Source: Salibacterium qingdaonense
Lineage (GTDB): Bacteria; Bacillota; Bacilli; Bacillales; Marinococcaceae
Length of the DNA: 64,000 nucleotides
Assembly: GCF_900114715.1 (NCBI RefSeq)
Contig: NZ_FOTY01000013.1
Location: 1-64,000 of the forward strand
Direction: 5' to 3'
Part shown: positions 41,978 through 51,445 of the stretch, one piece after another
How the letters are laid out: each line of letters opens with the position of its first letter
Numbering within the stretch: position 1 is the first letter of the stretch
Position numbers and translations under genes: made by a program
The notes under the pieces: model-generated
Told to the model about the DNA's origin: nothing
The model's input: only the letters and a program-made list of their open reading frames with translations
The model's database searches: none

Positions 41978-42961
41978 ATGACGTTGTTTCAACGTAAGAA
42001 AGACAAGCGTAACGCGCTTATCATCAAAGATCACGTCATCCGGTACATAAGAGCCCGGAAGCCGGATCTGGATGACGTCGAAGTCATGGAAGAGCGTTAT
42101 CTTCCGCCGGGAGTCATCCAGGAAGGCCGGGTGAAGGATGAGGAAACGCTCCGACAGATTCTAAAGGAGTGCGCCGATCTTTGGGACCTTCAAAGGAAGC
42201 CGGTGCAGTATTGTGTGCCGGATGCTTTTGTCGTAGCGAGAGAAGTTTCGCTTCCGGAAGAGGTCGGTAAAGACGAAATCAGTGCTTACCTGTACATGGA
42301 AGTCGGGGACAGCATCGCGGTACCGTTTGATGATCCGGTGTTCGATTACGTATACGTACCAAAGAGCCATGATGTCATTTTGCTCGTTGCCCCGCGGGGA
42401 CCAGTGGAAACATATGCCGGACTGCTTGAATCCCTCAACTGCCGCCCGAATGCCGCAGATATTTCGTCCCTTTGTTTTTACAGGGCGCTCGAGATGTCTG
42501 AGGCAGTGGATCAGAACGCTCATACGCTGATCGTGCTTGTTGATCTCTATGCCGTCAACATCAGCATTTTTCACGAGGGCAGACCGCTTTTTATCAGCAG
42601 GATGTCTTTGGAGGCGGGAGAAGAGGACTGGTCGATACAGACGGGGCGTTTTCGTTCCTATCAACCAGTCTGGAACGGAAATCCAAAGACGCTGCAGCAG
42701 CAGGCAGTTACAGCGGCAGAAGAAGTGGAGCGGATCATGAACTTCTACCGGTATTCCATGAAACGCGGCGAAAAAGGGGTTGATGGTATTTTCACAGGAG
42801 GAGACCATCCCTTTCTGGAACGGTGGACCGACACGCTCGCCGGGCGTCTGGATATTCCGGTGAAAAAGGCCGGTGCCGCCAGGATTACGGCGGGGCAGGA
42901 AGAGGTTCCGATGCGTTATTACGAGAATGCGGGACTTGTTCTTAAACAAAACATACGATAA
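41978..42961 (+). CDS. pilM: type IV pilus assembly protein PilM
   Basis: Actin-like cytoplasmic ring protein linking the motor to PilN. 327 residues; it starts with a basic segment, has the two-lobed actin-fold pattern (IKDHVIRYIRA near the N-terminus, LIVLVDLYAVNISIFHEG around 180) and ends IFTGGDHPFLERW near residue 270. The family is diverged in Firmicutes; position before pilN and pilO supports it. TGGAGGA precedes the ATG. Confidence 0.85.
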   Translation: MTLFQRKKDKRNALIIKDHVIRYIRARKPDLDDVEVMEERYLPPGVIQEGRVKDEETLRQILKECADLWDLQRKPVQYCVPDAFVVAREVSLPEEVGKDEISAYLYMEVGDSIAVPFDDPVFDYVYVPKSHDVILLVAPRGPVETYAGLLESLNCRPNAADISSLCFYRALEMSEAVDQNAHTLIVLVDLYAVNISIFHEGRPLFISRMSLEAGEEDWSIQTGRFRSYQPVWNGNPKTLQQQAVTAAEEVERIMNFYRYSMKRGEKGVDGIFTGGDHPFLERWTDTLAGRLDIPVKKAGAARITAGQEEVPMRYYENAGLVLKQNIR

Positions 42962-42993
42962 AGCAGCACAGTACAGACAGGGAGGGGCCGGTT

Positions 42994-43587
42994 ATGTCAG
43001 CAGATATCAACCTGCTTCCGGAAAAAGAAAAACGTGATGTCACGTGGATCATGCTGGCAGGCGTCCTGCTCGTTTTGTTCCTCGCTTTGTTCCTGTTTTT
43101 TCAGATTGCTGAAAACAGGCAGCGGCAGGAGATAACGGAATTGAATTCGAGGCAGCAGGAGCTCACCGAAGCTCTGGAAGAAGAAACGGACAGCGAAGGG
43201 AAAGAAGCGCAGATTCAGGCCCACCGGAGTACGCTGGATGAACTGAAAAACACGGTGGTCCCAGCTTCACCGGTGATCCGTGCCGTGGCGCGTGCGCTGC
43301 CGTCCGATGGTTATATTCAGGCCTTTGATTATGCTTATCCTTCCACGCTGACGGTGACAGTGGAATTAAATGAAGTGAATCAGTCTGCGGATATGCAGTA
43401 TGCGCTTGGGGAAGCCGCTGTTTTTGAAGATGTCACGATGGAGGCGCTGAACGCTTACAGTCCCTCAGGCGGAAATACAGAAACGACGCAGACGCCGGAT
43501 AATCAGCTCCCCCGGTATGAAGCAGTGTACGAAATGAGTGTGACCGGCATTGCGGTCCGGGAGGATGGTGAAGCTGTTGCGGATTGA
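42994..43587 (+). CDS. pilN: type IV pilus assembly protein PilN
   Basis: Bitopic membrane protein of the pilus alignment complex. 197 residues: the conserved cytoplasmic motif ADINLLPEKEK at residues 3-13 (the PilM-binding INLLP peptide), one membrane segment (about 18-40), a coiled coil, and a periplasmic-type ferredoxin-like domain. GGGAGGGG precedes the ATG. Overlaps the start of pilO. Confidence 0.9.
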   Translation: MSADINLLPEKEKRDVTWIMLAGVLLVLFLALFLFFQIAENRQRQEITELNSRQQELTEALEEETDSEGKEAQIQAHRSTLDELKNTVVPASPVIRAVARALPSDGYIQAFDYAYPSTLTVTVELNEVNQSADMQYALGEAAVFEDVTMEALNAYSPSGGNTETTQTPDNQLPRYEAVYEMSVTGIAVREDGEAVAD

Positions 43588-44344
43588 TATGGAAAAGCGG
43601 CACTGGATCATGACTGTCTGTGCCCTGTTTCTCCTGCTCGTGTTTGCCGTGTTTCAGTATAATAACGGCTTACGGCCGCTCACAACGGAACAGGAGCGGC
43701 TGCAGGAGAATATCCAGACGGCAGAAGCGCAGCTGGAGGACCAAACTTCCGGTACAGACTCCGGTCAATATGATGAGTCGGTTCTTTTCCGAGGTCTGCA
43801 GCAGCTGCCCCTCAAGCCGCGGATAGAAGAATTTCTACTGGTTCTCGATCAGGCGGAAGAACGGTCGGGAAGTTACATTATGAGCGCAGAACAGCTCGAC
43901 CCCGGCAGCGCACCTGCAAATGAAACAGAGACGGATCAGGATCAGGAGCAGGAGACAGCTGGCAGCACAGAACAGCCGGAAACCGAAAGCGGCGGTGCGG
44001 TGGAAGAAGAACAGAATCAGAACCTGGAACAAGCATCTTCGTCCATGTATGAGGAGACCGATACAGAGGTGCTTACGTATCACGTGCGCGTTCGTACACC
44101 GGAGTATGCCAACTTGATTCAGTTTGTAGAAGCAGTCGGCAATAGCAGCAGAGTCCTTAACATGGATTCCATCTCGTTTCAGGGACGGGAGGAAATAGTA
44201 CGGGAAGATCAGGAAAGACAGCCGCTTGTCATTGATCTTACTGTTACCATTTTTTATTATGCAGGGAACTCACAGACACTTGAGGGCCTTCCGCCATCAT
44301 CTACACTTGAAGAACCGGATGGAAATGACAATCCTATCCGCTGA
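43568..44344 (+). CDS. pilO: type IV pilus assembly protein PilO-like
   Basis: Partner of PilN: one N-terminal membrane segment (about 13-32), a coiled-coil stretch, and a C-terminal ferredoxin-like domain. A Glu/Gln-rich insertion lies at about residues 110-165. The start is uncertain. GTG 43568 follows GGGAGG closely; TTG 43577 or ATG 43589 are alternatives. It overlaps the end of pilN by about 20 bases. No PilP or secretin PilQ gene follows, as expected for a cell without an outer membrane. Ends with a terminator. Confidence 0.8.
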   Translation: MKLLRIDMEKRHWIMTVCALFLLLVFAVFQYNNGLRPLTTEQERLQENIQTAEAQLEDQTSGTDSGQYDESVLFRGLQQLPLKPRIEEFLLVLDQAEERSGSYIMSAEQLDPGSAPANETETDQDQEQETAGSTEQPETESGGAVEEEQNQNLEQASSSMYEETDTEVLTYHVRVRTPEYANLIQFVEAVGNSSRVLNMDSISFQGREEIVREDQERQPLVIDLTVTIFYYAGNSQTLEGLPPSSTLEEPDGNDNPIR

Positions 44345-44371
44345 TCCGATGTTCAGTGACATTCTTTTCAG

Positions 44372-44404
44372 GAACGGGACGACAAGTCTCCCGTTCTTTT
44401 TTAT
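44372..44404 (+). terminator. terminator after pilO (end of pilus locus)
   Basis: GAACGGGA pairs with TCCCGTTC around the loop CGACAAGTC, followed by TTTTTTA. Confidence 0.85.
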
Positions 44405-44495
44405 TGCCGGTATGCTACAGTTATGGCACTCCCGGCACACAGACTTTCACCGGGAAATATAATGATGCCCGGCACAGGGTGAGAAGGAGGATGTC

Positions 44496-45449
44496 ATGAA
44501 AAAGGACAAGCCTGGTTTTTCTCTGAAGATCAACGGAACAAACGTAAATGAAACAAAAAATACCGAGCCGCCGCGTGAAGAATCAACTCCTGAGATCCGG
44601 GACTGGAAGGCTCGGAGACACATGGAAGAGGCTGCTGCAGCAGTCGGTACAAAACAGAGAAAGCGTCCACGTCTTCCTCTTGGAACCAATCGCAAAAAGC
44701 GAAACCCCCGCCGGCCGGCTGCGAATAAAATATTTCAGCCTCCCATGTATTTTATTTCATTGACAGCAGGTGCTGCTGTGCTCGGATTAATTTTCGGCGT
44801 CATGCTGCTTCAATTTGTATCTGCCGGAGACTCTTCAACCGGTGCAGAACCGAAAGCGGATCCTCCTGGAATTACAGCCGATTTCAATGATTCTTTAACA
44901 GCTTACTTTATTCAGGCCGGCGCTTTCACAAAGAAGAGCAAAGGGATCGAAATGCAGCAGTCCCTTACCAGTGAAGGGTACCCCGGGATTTTGACGTATG
45001 ACGGGGAATACTATTATTTATTTACAGGTGTCCACCTGCAGCAAAAAAAGTCAGATGAGCGTGTATCATTTTTTGAGGATAAAGGGATACAAGTTTTTCA
45101 AAAGACAAGAACGATCCGTGATCCCGAACCACTGGAAGGAAAGAAAGAATATCAGAAACAGCTGATCAGGGTGAAAGAACTGCTGGAGCAAGCGGTGGAT
45201 AGAGAAAATGGTTCAACTGGAGAAGGTACTGTACGTGAAGCGTTCTCAGATTTTCTTTCTGAAGCATCATTACCGGAGGGCGGTACTAATACCAAACTGA
45301 AGGAATCGATTCAGGGTATGGAAACCGAGTGGCCGGAAAAAGGGGAAACTTCTGCTGCTTTCCAGGAAGCATTCATCGAAACGGTACTGTATTATGAACA
45401 GGCTGTTTATGAGTTTAACGGAACCGAAGCAGAAGAAGAAAAATCATAA
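44496..45449 (+). CDS. spoIIB: SpoIIB-like SPOR-domain sporulation protein
   Basis: SpoIIB helps start septal peptidoglycan thinning and engulfment. The 317-residue protein has a basic cytoplasmic N-terminus (RKRPRLPLGTNRKKRNPRR) and one membrane segment (about 88-110). An extracytoplasmic SPOR-like domain follows (about 130-205; YFIQAGAFTKKSKGIEMQQSL), then a helical C-terminal region. Position between the comC locus and maf matches spoIIB. AAGGAGG precedes the ATG. The family is poorly conserved, so the name leans on architecture and order. Confidence 0.8.
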   Translation: MKKDKPGFSLKINGTNVNETKNTEPPREESTPEIRDWKARRHMEEAAAAVGTKQRKRPRLPLGTNRKKRNPRRPAANKIFQPPMYFISLTAGAAVLGLIFGVMLLQFVSAGDSSTGAEPKADPPGITADFNDSLTAYFIQAGAFTKKSKGIEMQQSLTSEGYPGILTYDGEYYYLFTGVHLQQKKSDERVSFFEDKGIQVFQKTRTIRDPEPLEGKKEYQKQLIRVKELLEQAVDRENGSTGEGTVREAFSDFLSEASLPEGGTNTKLKESIQGMETEWPEKGETSAAFQEAFIETVLYYEQAVYEFNGTEAEEEKS

Positions 45450-45553
45450 AAAGGAGGAAAATATTTCTTGATGTTTTCCCGGTTGTTTGGTACACTTTTT
45501 TAACCACTGATATAATGCACTTAATATTGCATAAAAAAGGTGGTACTCCCTTC

Positions 45554-46138
45554 ATGTCTTCTCTTATCCTTGCATCAAAGTCCCCACGCAGAAGTGAACT
45601 ATTACAGAAGGCGGGCTATACATTTACCGTCCGCCAGGCCGAAGGGCCGGAAACGCTTCCCGGCGGATCAGCGCCGGAAGAAGCGGTGCAGCAGCTTGCC
45701 CGCCGGAAAGCCGAAGAAGTACTGGAACATTATCCGGATTCCGTCGTACTTGCTGCTGACACCATGATTTCTCTGGACGGCCGCATTCTCGGTAAACCTG
45801 TATCCAAAGAAGACGCCCGGCGTACACTGGAGGCGCTTTCTGGAAGAACTCACGAGGTTTATACCGGGGCAGCGGTTTTTACAAAACGCAGGAAGTCTGT
45901 GTTTTTCGTGAAAACCGAGGTTCGTTTCTGCCCGCTGGATACAGACTTGATTCAATCCTATCTTGCTACAGCTGAACCATATGACAAAGCTGGTTCCTAC
46001 GCTGTGCAGGGACAGGGATCTTTGTTTGTGGAAGCAGTTCAAGGAGATTTTTACAATGTCATGGGTCTTCCTGTATCCCGTCTCAGCAGAGAACTGAGAT
46101 TGTTTCACATTGTCCCGTCCTTTCCCCCCACTTATTGA
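45554..46138 (+). CDS. maf: Maf-type nucleotide pyrophosphatase
   Basis: Septum-associated Maf protein; the family hydrolyses non-canonical or UTP/dTTP-type nucleotides. 194 residues with the N-terminal LASKSPRRSELL motif, AADTMISLDGRILGKP near residue 70 and PYDKAGSYAVQG near 150. The frame opens at 45515, but ATG 45554, after AAAGGTGG, gives the standard N-terminus. Its stop codon overlaps an in-frame TTG of the following radC frame. Confidence 0.92.
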   Translation: MSSLILASKSPRRSELLQKAGYTFTVRQAEGPETLPGGSAPEEAVQQLARRKAEEVLEHYPDSVVLAADTMISLDGRILGKPVSKEDARRTLEALSGRTHEVYTGAAVFTKRRKSVFFVKTEVRFCPLDTDLIQSYLATAEPYDKAGSYAVQGQGSLFVEAVQGDFYNVMGLPVSRLSRELRLFHIVPSFPPTY

Positions 46139-46158
46139 ATAAAAAAGGAGAGCGAGCT

Positions 46159-46848
46159 TTGCATTCATCCTCAGTTATGATCAAAGATGTCCCTTTTTCT
46201 GAACGCCCCCGTGAGAAAATGGCCAAATTCGGAGCGGAACAGCTTTCTAATCAGGAACTCCTCGCTGTTTTGATCCGAAGCGGTACCAAAGAGGAATCTG
46301 TTCTTCAGTTATCCCAGCGTGTCTTGTATGACTTTGACGGGCTGCTCATGCTCAAAGAGGCAACTGTTGAAGAATTACAGACCATCAAAGGTATTGGTCT
46401 GGCAAAAGCGCTTGAACTGCGGGCAGCTATTGAGCTCGGACGGCGCATCTATACGTATCATGAAGAAGAACGCTGGGTGATCCGGTCACCAGAAGACGTA
46501 TCCGGTCTCGTGATGGAAGAGATGCGCTTTTTGACGCAGGAACATTTTGTTATTCTGTGTCTGAACACGAAAAACCAGGTGATTCACAGACAGACGCTGT
46601 TTATCGGAAGTTTGAATTCGAGCATTGTTCATCCCCGTGAAGTTTTTAAGGAAGCGCTGCGCCGGTCTGCAGCTGCTGTGATCTGCATTCACAATCATCC
46701 TTCAGGCGATCCAGATCCAAGCCGGGAAGACATTGATGTAACAAAACGGCTGATTGAAGCCGGCCAAATTCTTGGTATTGATGTGCTGGATCATATCATT
46801 ATCGGTGACCGCCGCTTTACAAGCCTGAAAGAAAAAGGTTGTGTGTAG
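46159..46848 (+). CDS. radC: RadC family JAB-domain protein
   Basis: 229 residues: N-terminal helix-hairpin-helix part (ELLAVLIRSGT ... IKGIGLAKALELRAAIELGRR) and a C-terminal JAB/MPN metallo domain with the zinc motif HNHPSGDPDPSREDID around residue 176. Despite the old name, a repair role is not established; in Bacillus it is the conserved gene between maf and mreB. AAAGGAGAG is best placed for TTG 46159; ATG 46177 is an alternative. Confidence 0.92.
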   Translation: MHSSSVMIKDVPFSERPREKMAKFGAEQLSNQELLAVLIRSGTKEESVLQLSQRVLYDFDGLLMLKEATVEELQTIKGIGLAKALELRAAIELGRRIYTYHEEERWVIRSPEDVSGLVMEEMRFLTQEHFVILCLNTKNQVIHRQTLFIGSLNSSIVHPREVFKEALRRSAAAVICIHNHPSGDPDPSREDIDVTKRLIEAGQILGIDVLDHIIIGDRRFTSLKEKGCV

Positions 46849-47098
46849 CGGATGTCTTTTGACTCTTGTTGAACCAAAATCTATCTTATACACTATAGAA
46901 TGCTTGAAGTTATTGTGATGAGCCGTGTAAAATTTGTGAAAGAAAATGGAAAGTCTATGTTTTTCATGATGTTTTCAGTATAATGACATATAGCGGCACA
47001 GCTTCAGCACGGCCGCTTGTATAATGATAAATGAACCGCCGGGGACGTGCTCTGGTGTTACGGGATACAGCTTGTGAAGGATGAAGGGAGATACATAG

Positions 47099-48142
47099 AT
47101 GTTTGGAGGCTTTTCAAAAGATCTTGGAATTGACTTGGGAACGGCGAACACCCTTGTATATGTTAAAGGTAAAGGAGTTGTCGTGAGGGAGCCGTCTGTT
47201 GTCGCTATGCGGACCGATACCAATACGATAGAAGCAGTCGGCAACGATGCCAAAAATATGATCGGCCGGACTCCCGGTAATATTGTGGCGGTCCGCCCGA
47301 TGAAAGACGGTGTTATCGCCGATTTTGACACGACTGCCACCATGATGAAATATTTTATTCAGCAGGCGCAGCGCAGCCGCTCTATTTTCACCAGGAAGCC
47401 CAATGTCATGGTCTGTGTTCCGTCCGGAATTACTGCCGTAGAAAAACGGGCGGTGGAAGACGCAACAAAACAAGCAGGGGCAAGAGAAGCTTATACGATT
47501 GAAGAACCATTTGCTTCGGCTATCGGAGCCGATCTTCCGGTCTGGGAACCGACCGGAAGCATGATCGTCGACATTGGCGGAGGAACAACGGAAGTAGCGA
47601 TTATTTCACTCGGGGGAATTGTGACAAGCCAATCCATCCGGGTTGCCGGCGATGAAATGGATGAGTCCATTATCCAATACATTAAGAAAACGTATAACTT
47701 GATGATTGGAGAGCGAACGGCGGAAACCTTGAAGATGGAAATCGGGTCTGCCGGATCGTTCGAAGGCATAGACAATCTTGATATACGCGGAAGAGATCTT
47801 GTTTCCGGACTTCCGAAAACGATATCGGTCTCCGCCGAAGAAATCTCCACGTCTTTGGCTGATACTGTTCACGCGATTGTAGAGACTGTCAAAAGCACGC
47901 TGGAACAGACGCCGCCCGAACTCTCCGCTGATATTATGGATAGAGGGATTGTGCTGACCGGGGGCGGGGCCATACTCCGTAATATGGACAAAGTTCTCAG
48001 TGACGAAACGAATATGCCTGTGCTGGTCGCCGAGGAACCGCTCGACTGTGTCGCGCTCGGTACGGGAAGAGCGCTTGAAAATCTGCATCTTTTCCGGTCG
48101 AAGGCGGGAATAACCGCTAGATCCAGCCGGGAAACCTTATAA
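47099..48142 (+). CDS. mreB: rod shape-determining protein MreB
   Basis: Actin-like filament protein that guides the elongation machinery on the membrane. 347 residues with the phosphate-1 motif [37 protein letters not shown] and the adenosine motif [23 protein letters not shown] precedes the ATG. A TATAAT at 46979-46984 without a clear -35 lies in the 250-base upstream gap and may start the mreBCD transcript. Confidence 0.96.
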   Translation: MFGGFSKDLGIDLGTANTLVYVKGKGVVVREPSVVAMRTDTNTIEAVGNDAKNMIGRTPGNIVAVRPMKDGVIADFDTTATMMKYFIQQAQRSRSIFTRKPNVMVCVPSGITAVEKRAVEDATKQAGAREAYTIEEPFASAIGADLPVWEPTGSMIVDIGGGTTEVAIISLGGIVTSQSIRVAGDEMDESIIQYIKKTYNLMIGERTAETLKMEIGSAGSFEGIDNLDIRGRDLVSGLPKTISVSAEEISTSLADTVHAIVETVKSTLEQTPPELSADIMDRGIVLTGGGAILRNMDKVLSDETNMPVLVAEEPLDCVALGTGRALENLHLFRSKAGITARSSRETL

Positions 48143-48156
48143 GAAGGTGAACCGGT

Positions 48157-49101
48157 ATGCCGCACTTTTTTTCCAACAAACGACTCATTCTGCTCATGGT
48201 CAGTATCATCGTGCTTGTATCCTTAATCGGTTTTTCGACGAGGAACAATGAAACGATAACCTGGCCGGAGAAATTTCTAAGGGATACGACTGGTGTGGTT
48301 CAATCATTGGTAAGCAGACCCGCTCATATGACAGCGGGTTTCTTTGGGAATGTGGCGGACATATTTAACGTTTATGAAGAAAACCAGATGCTGAAATCCC
48401 GTATGGAGGAATTTGCCTCTCTTTCAGCTGAACTGGAAACGGTCAAACAGGAAAATGCCACCTTGAGAGAAATGATTGATTCAGAAAGCAGTCTGAATGA
48501 TTATACGACACGTACCGCGCTTGTCATCCACCGTAGTCCCGACAAGTGGACGGATATGATAGGAATCAATAAGGGCAGTCAAAACGGTGTATCAAAGAAC
48601 ATGGCCGTAGTAACATCGGAAGGACTTATAGGGAAAGTGAAGACGACTTCGGAGTTTACTTCCTCTGTCCAGCTTCTTTCGGACGACAGCCGCACCAATC
48701 GTGTTTCGGCTATGGTTGCCACAGACGGCGAACCTGTGTATGCTTTTATCGAAGGCTGGAATGAGGAAGAAGAAGGGCTGATGCTTCGTAAAATCCAGTC
48801 AGATGCTGAAATAAAAGAAGGGCAGCAGGTCATAACGTCAGGACTTGGCGGCCTATTTCCGAGAGGGCTTGCCATAGGGACCATCACTTCCCTTGAGCCT
48901 GATGAATTCGGGTTGAGTTATAATGCACTCGTTGAACCTGCTGCGGATTATTACAACCTCGAACAGGTCAATGTCATTGAACGGACGAGTGAAACATTGG
49001 ATGATACGATTCAACAGAATACAAACGAAGAAAATGAAGAAGACGAAGAAGAACCGGTGGAAGTAGAGGATCCCGATGCTGGTGGAGGAGGCTCATCATG
49101 A
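48157..49101 (+). CDS. mreC: rod shape-determining protein MreC
   Basis: Bitopic protein coupling MreB to extracellular wall synthases. 314 residues: membrane segment (about 9-28), coiled coil (about 70-110), two beta domains (about 115-275), and an acidic Glu-rich tail with a final GGGGSS. Fourteen bases after mreB; the stop overlaps the mreD ATG. Confidence 0.94.
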   Translation: MPHFFSNKRLILLMVSIIVLVSLIGFSTRNNETITWPEKFLRDTTGVVQSLVSRPAHMTAGFFGNVADIFNVYEENQMLKSRMEEFASLSAELETVKQENATLREMIDSESSLNDYTTRTALVIHRSPDKWTDMIGINKGSQNGVSKNMAVVTSEGLIGKVKTTSEFTSSVQLLSDDSRTNRVSAMVATDGEPVYAFIEGWNEEEEGLMLRKIQSDAEIKEGQQVITSGLGGLFPRGLAIGTITSLEPDEFGLSYNALVEPAADYYNLEQVNVIERTSETLDDTIQQNTNEENEEDEEEPVEVEDPDAGGGGSS

Positions 49102-49622
49102 TACGATTTGCGCTTCCTTTCTTTATTTTTCTGTTGTTTCTGATGGAAGGTACGTTGTTTCAGATTTTCGTCCCACCTTCGCCGGACCGGGAATTTTATC
49201 TTGTGCCCAGATTCGTACTGATTGCTGTAGTGTTGACTTCCATCTACCGGGGCGCAGGAAGCGGTGTACTGATCGGCGCGGGGTTCGGTCTGCTGTATGA
49301 CATTGTCTACACCGATATTATTGGGATTTATATGTTTAGTATGGGCTTTACGGCCTATATCAGTGCTTTCACATACCGCTCGGTCCGTACTAGTTTCCTG
49401 TGGCCCGTTTTAATCATCATTTCAGCGATATTTGTACTGGAGTGGATGACATATGGCCTTCATTACATTATTGGAGGAACGGACCTTTTGTTTGAAGAGT
49501 TTTTCATGATGAGGGCCCTCCCCTCCCTGATTATGAATGGAATAACGGCGCTGCTGCTTATTTATCCGTTCCAGCGTCTGTTCACCAGAATAAGGGAAAC
49601 AGAAGAATTGCAGCACTGGTAA
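49098..49622 (+). CDS. mreD: rod shape-determining protein MreD
   Basis: Small polytopic membrane partner of MreC, 174 residues with about five membrane segments. Typical MreD features include PDREFYLVPRFVLIAVVL and GFGLLYDIVYTDIIGIYMF. ATGA overlap with mreC indicates coupling. Confidence 0.93.
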   Translation: MIRFALPFFIFLLFLMEGTLFQIFVPPSPDREFYLVPRFVLIAVVLTSIYRGAGSGVLIGAGFGLLYDIVYTDIIGIYMFSMGFTAYISAFTYRSVRTSFLWPVLIIISAIFVLEWMTYGLHYIIGGTDLLFEEFFMMRALPSLIMNGITALLLIYPFQRLFTRIRETEELQHW

Positions 49623-49729
49623 ATAAATCTCAATGTTTGAGAAGGAAAAAACGGCAGTGATGTGGAAGGAATAATAATCGAGCCATGAATGAAAGAATGT
49701 TCATGGTTTGTGTTTCAGAGGTGGAGCAT

Positions 49730-50416
49730 ATGAAATCAGGACCCCCGAAAAACCTTGTTACCATTAAAGGAACAAAAGACGGTCTGACAATCATGATGGA
49801 TGACCGCTGCTCGTTTGATGAGTTAAAAACAGAGCTGCAGGAAAAGATCGAAAAAGATAAACAGGTGTTCGGTCATGGTCCCGAAGTGGAGGTAACGGTA
49901 GACACCGGATACCGTTATGTAGGGACCAGTGAACAGGAAGAGATTATAAGTCTCCTGAAAGAGGCGGAATCGATAAGAATAAAAGAATTCCGCTCGGAGG
50001 TAATCAGCCGGGAAGAAGCAGAGCGTCTGCGGGAAGAGGAATCCTTGACTTCGATTACCCGCATCGTTCGTTCCGGACAGGTGATTTCTGTCCGTGGAGA
50101 CGTACTGCTTCTTGGGGACGTTAATCCCGGCGGGGCGGTGGAAGCAACCGGAAATGTATATATACTGGGAACCTTGAAGGGCACCGCCCGTGCTGGACTG
50201 GAAGGCAACACGGGAGCTGTCGTATGTGCCTCGGTCATGGAGCCTACCCAGATTTCGGTATCAGACGTATTGTTTTACGCCCCCGATCGTTATGAAAAAA
50301 AACAACGGCAGAGACCTATGTTTGATGAACCCGTCTTTGCTTACATAGAAGCGCCGGATAATCAAATATCATTTGAAAAAACCAGACTGTTAACACAATT
50401 TCAAAACAAGTTATAA
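49730..50416 (+). CDS. minC: septum site-determining protein MinC
   Basis: FtsZ antagonist of the Min system. 228 residues: N-terminal MinC domain (about 1-100) and C-terminal beta-helix domain with repeated glycine turns (SVRGDVLLLGDVNPGGAVEATGN..., about 125-200) that binds MinD. The frame opens at 49685, but GAGGTGG at 49718-49724 selects ATG 49730, giving the usual length. minD follows after 35 bases. Confidence 0.94.
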   Translation: MKSGPPKNLVTIKGTKDGLTIMMDDRCSFDELKTELQEKIEKDKQVFGHGPEVEVTVDTGYRYVGTSEQEEIISLLKEAESIRIKEFRSEVISREEAERLREEESLTSITRIVRSGQVISVRGDVLLLGDVNPGGAVEATGNVYILGTLKGTARAGLEGNTGAVVCASVMEPTQISVSDVLFYAPDRYEKKQRQRPMFDEPVFAYIEAPDNQISFEKTRLLTQFQNKL

Positions 50417-50451
50417 GCAGCACGCGTGCATGTCTGGAAGGAGGAATTGCA

Positions 50452-51249
50452 GTGGGAGAGGCAATTGTAATTACATCCGGTAAAGGCGGTGTCGGGAAGA
50501 CAACGACATCGGCTAATATTGGCACAGCCTTGGCTCTGCAGGGAAAACATATATGTTTAATCGATACGGATATCGGTCTGCGCAACCTGGATGTTGTCAT
50601 GGGGCTTGAGAACCGTATTATTTATGATCTTGTTGATGCAGCAGAAGGAAGGTGCCGGGTACAGCAGGCTTTAATCAGGGATAAGAGGTTTGACTGCCTT
50701 CATTTACTGCCGGCAGCGCAGACAAAGGACAAAAGTGCATTGAATCCTGAGCAGATGAAACAGATCGTGGAAGAACTCAAGCCGGACTATGATTATATTA
50801 TTATTGACTGCCCGGCCGGGATAGAACAGGGATACAAAAACGCTGTTTCCGGTGCGGACCAGGCCGTGGTTGTTACTACTCCGGATACTTCTGCGGTAAG
50901 GGACGCCGACCGGATTATCGGACTTCTTGAGCAGGAACAGACAGGTTCGCCGAAACTTGTCATCAACAGAGTCCGCAGTCATATGTCCAGCCGGGGGGAG
51001 ATGCTTGATGTGGACGATGTTGTATCCACTCTGGCTGTAGATCTGCTTGGTATGATTGTGGATGATGAAGAAGTCATCAAGGCAGGTCATCAAGGGGAAC
51101 CGATTGCGATGAACCCCAAAAGCCGGGCATCCATCGGGTACCGTAACATTGCAAGGCGCATTCTCGGCGAGTCGGTTCCTTTAATGTCCATTGAAGAGAA
51201 GAAAGGTTTCTTTTCCAGACTCAAAGGAATGCTTGGGTTAAAAGCTTAA
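50452..51249 (+). CDS. minD: septum site-determining protein MinD
   Basis: ParA/MinD-type ATPase that recruits MinC to the membrane. 265 residues from GTG: deviant Walker A SGKGGVGKTTTSANIG at about residues 7-22, DTDIGLRNLDVVMGLE, IIDCPAGIEQGYKNA, and the C-terminal amphipathic membrane-targeting helix (KKGFFSRLKGMLGLKA). AGGAGG precedes the GTG. Terminated at 51255-51287; in B. subtilis spoIVFA follows here, but in this genome about 3.4 kb intervenes. Confidence 0.96.
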   Translation: MGEAIVITSGKGGVGKTTTSANIGTALALQGKHICLIDTDIGLRNLDVVMGLENRIIYDLVDAAEGRCRVQQALIRDKRFDCLHLLPAAQTKDKSALNPEQMKQIVEELKPDYDYIIIDCPAGIEQGYKNAVSGADQAVVVTTPDTSAVRDADRIIGLLEQEQTGSPKLVINRVRSHMSSRGEMLDVDDVVSTLAVDLLGMIVDDEEVIKAGHQGEPIAMNPKSRASIGYRNIARRILGESVPLMSIEEKKGFFSRLKGMLGLKA

Positions 51250-51254
51250 ACACA

Positions 51255-51287
51255 GGGGGCTGTATCAAAGGATACAGCTCCCTTTTT
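51255..51287 (+). terminator. terminator after minD
   Basis: GGGGCTGTATC pairs with GATACAGCTCC around a short loop, followed by CTTTTTG. Confidence 0.85.
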
Positions 51288-51445
51288 GTAATAAAGAAAA
51301 TGTAATCACGGGCAGGAGCGGAAGGCGGCGGCGCCATTTCAGCAGTTCGCCGGCTAAAACCGGTCACGTCCTGTGACGGGCGCCGGTCCTGGAACATCCT
51401 GTTCGTTGAAGCATCAGCCGTAGATCCCTATCATCGAGTTGTGGG

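Noticed and set aside
42161-42949. 262-residue minus-strand frame opposite pilM
   Set aside because: Shadow of pilM; no ribosome site, no domain, and pilM itself fits a coherent operon.
44226-44462. 78-residue frame spanning the end of pilO and its terminator
   Set aside because: Crosses an intrinsic terminator and lacks a ribosome site.
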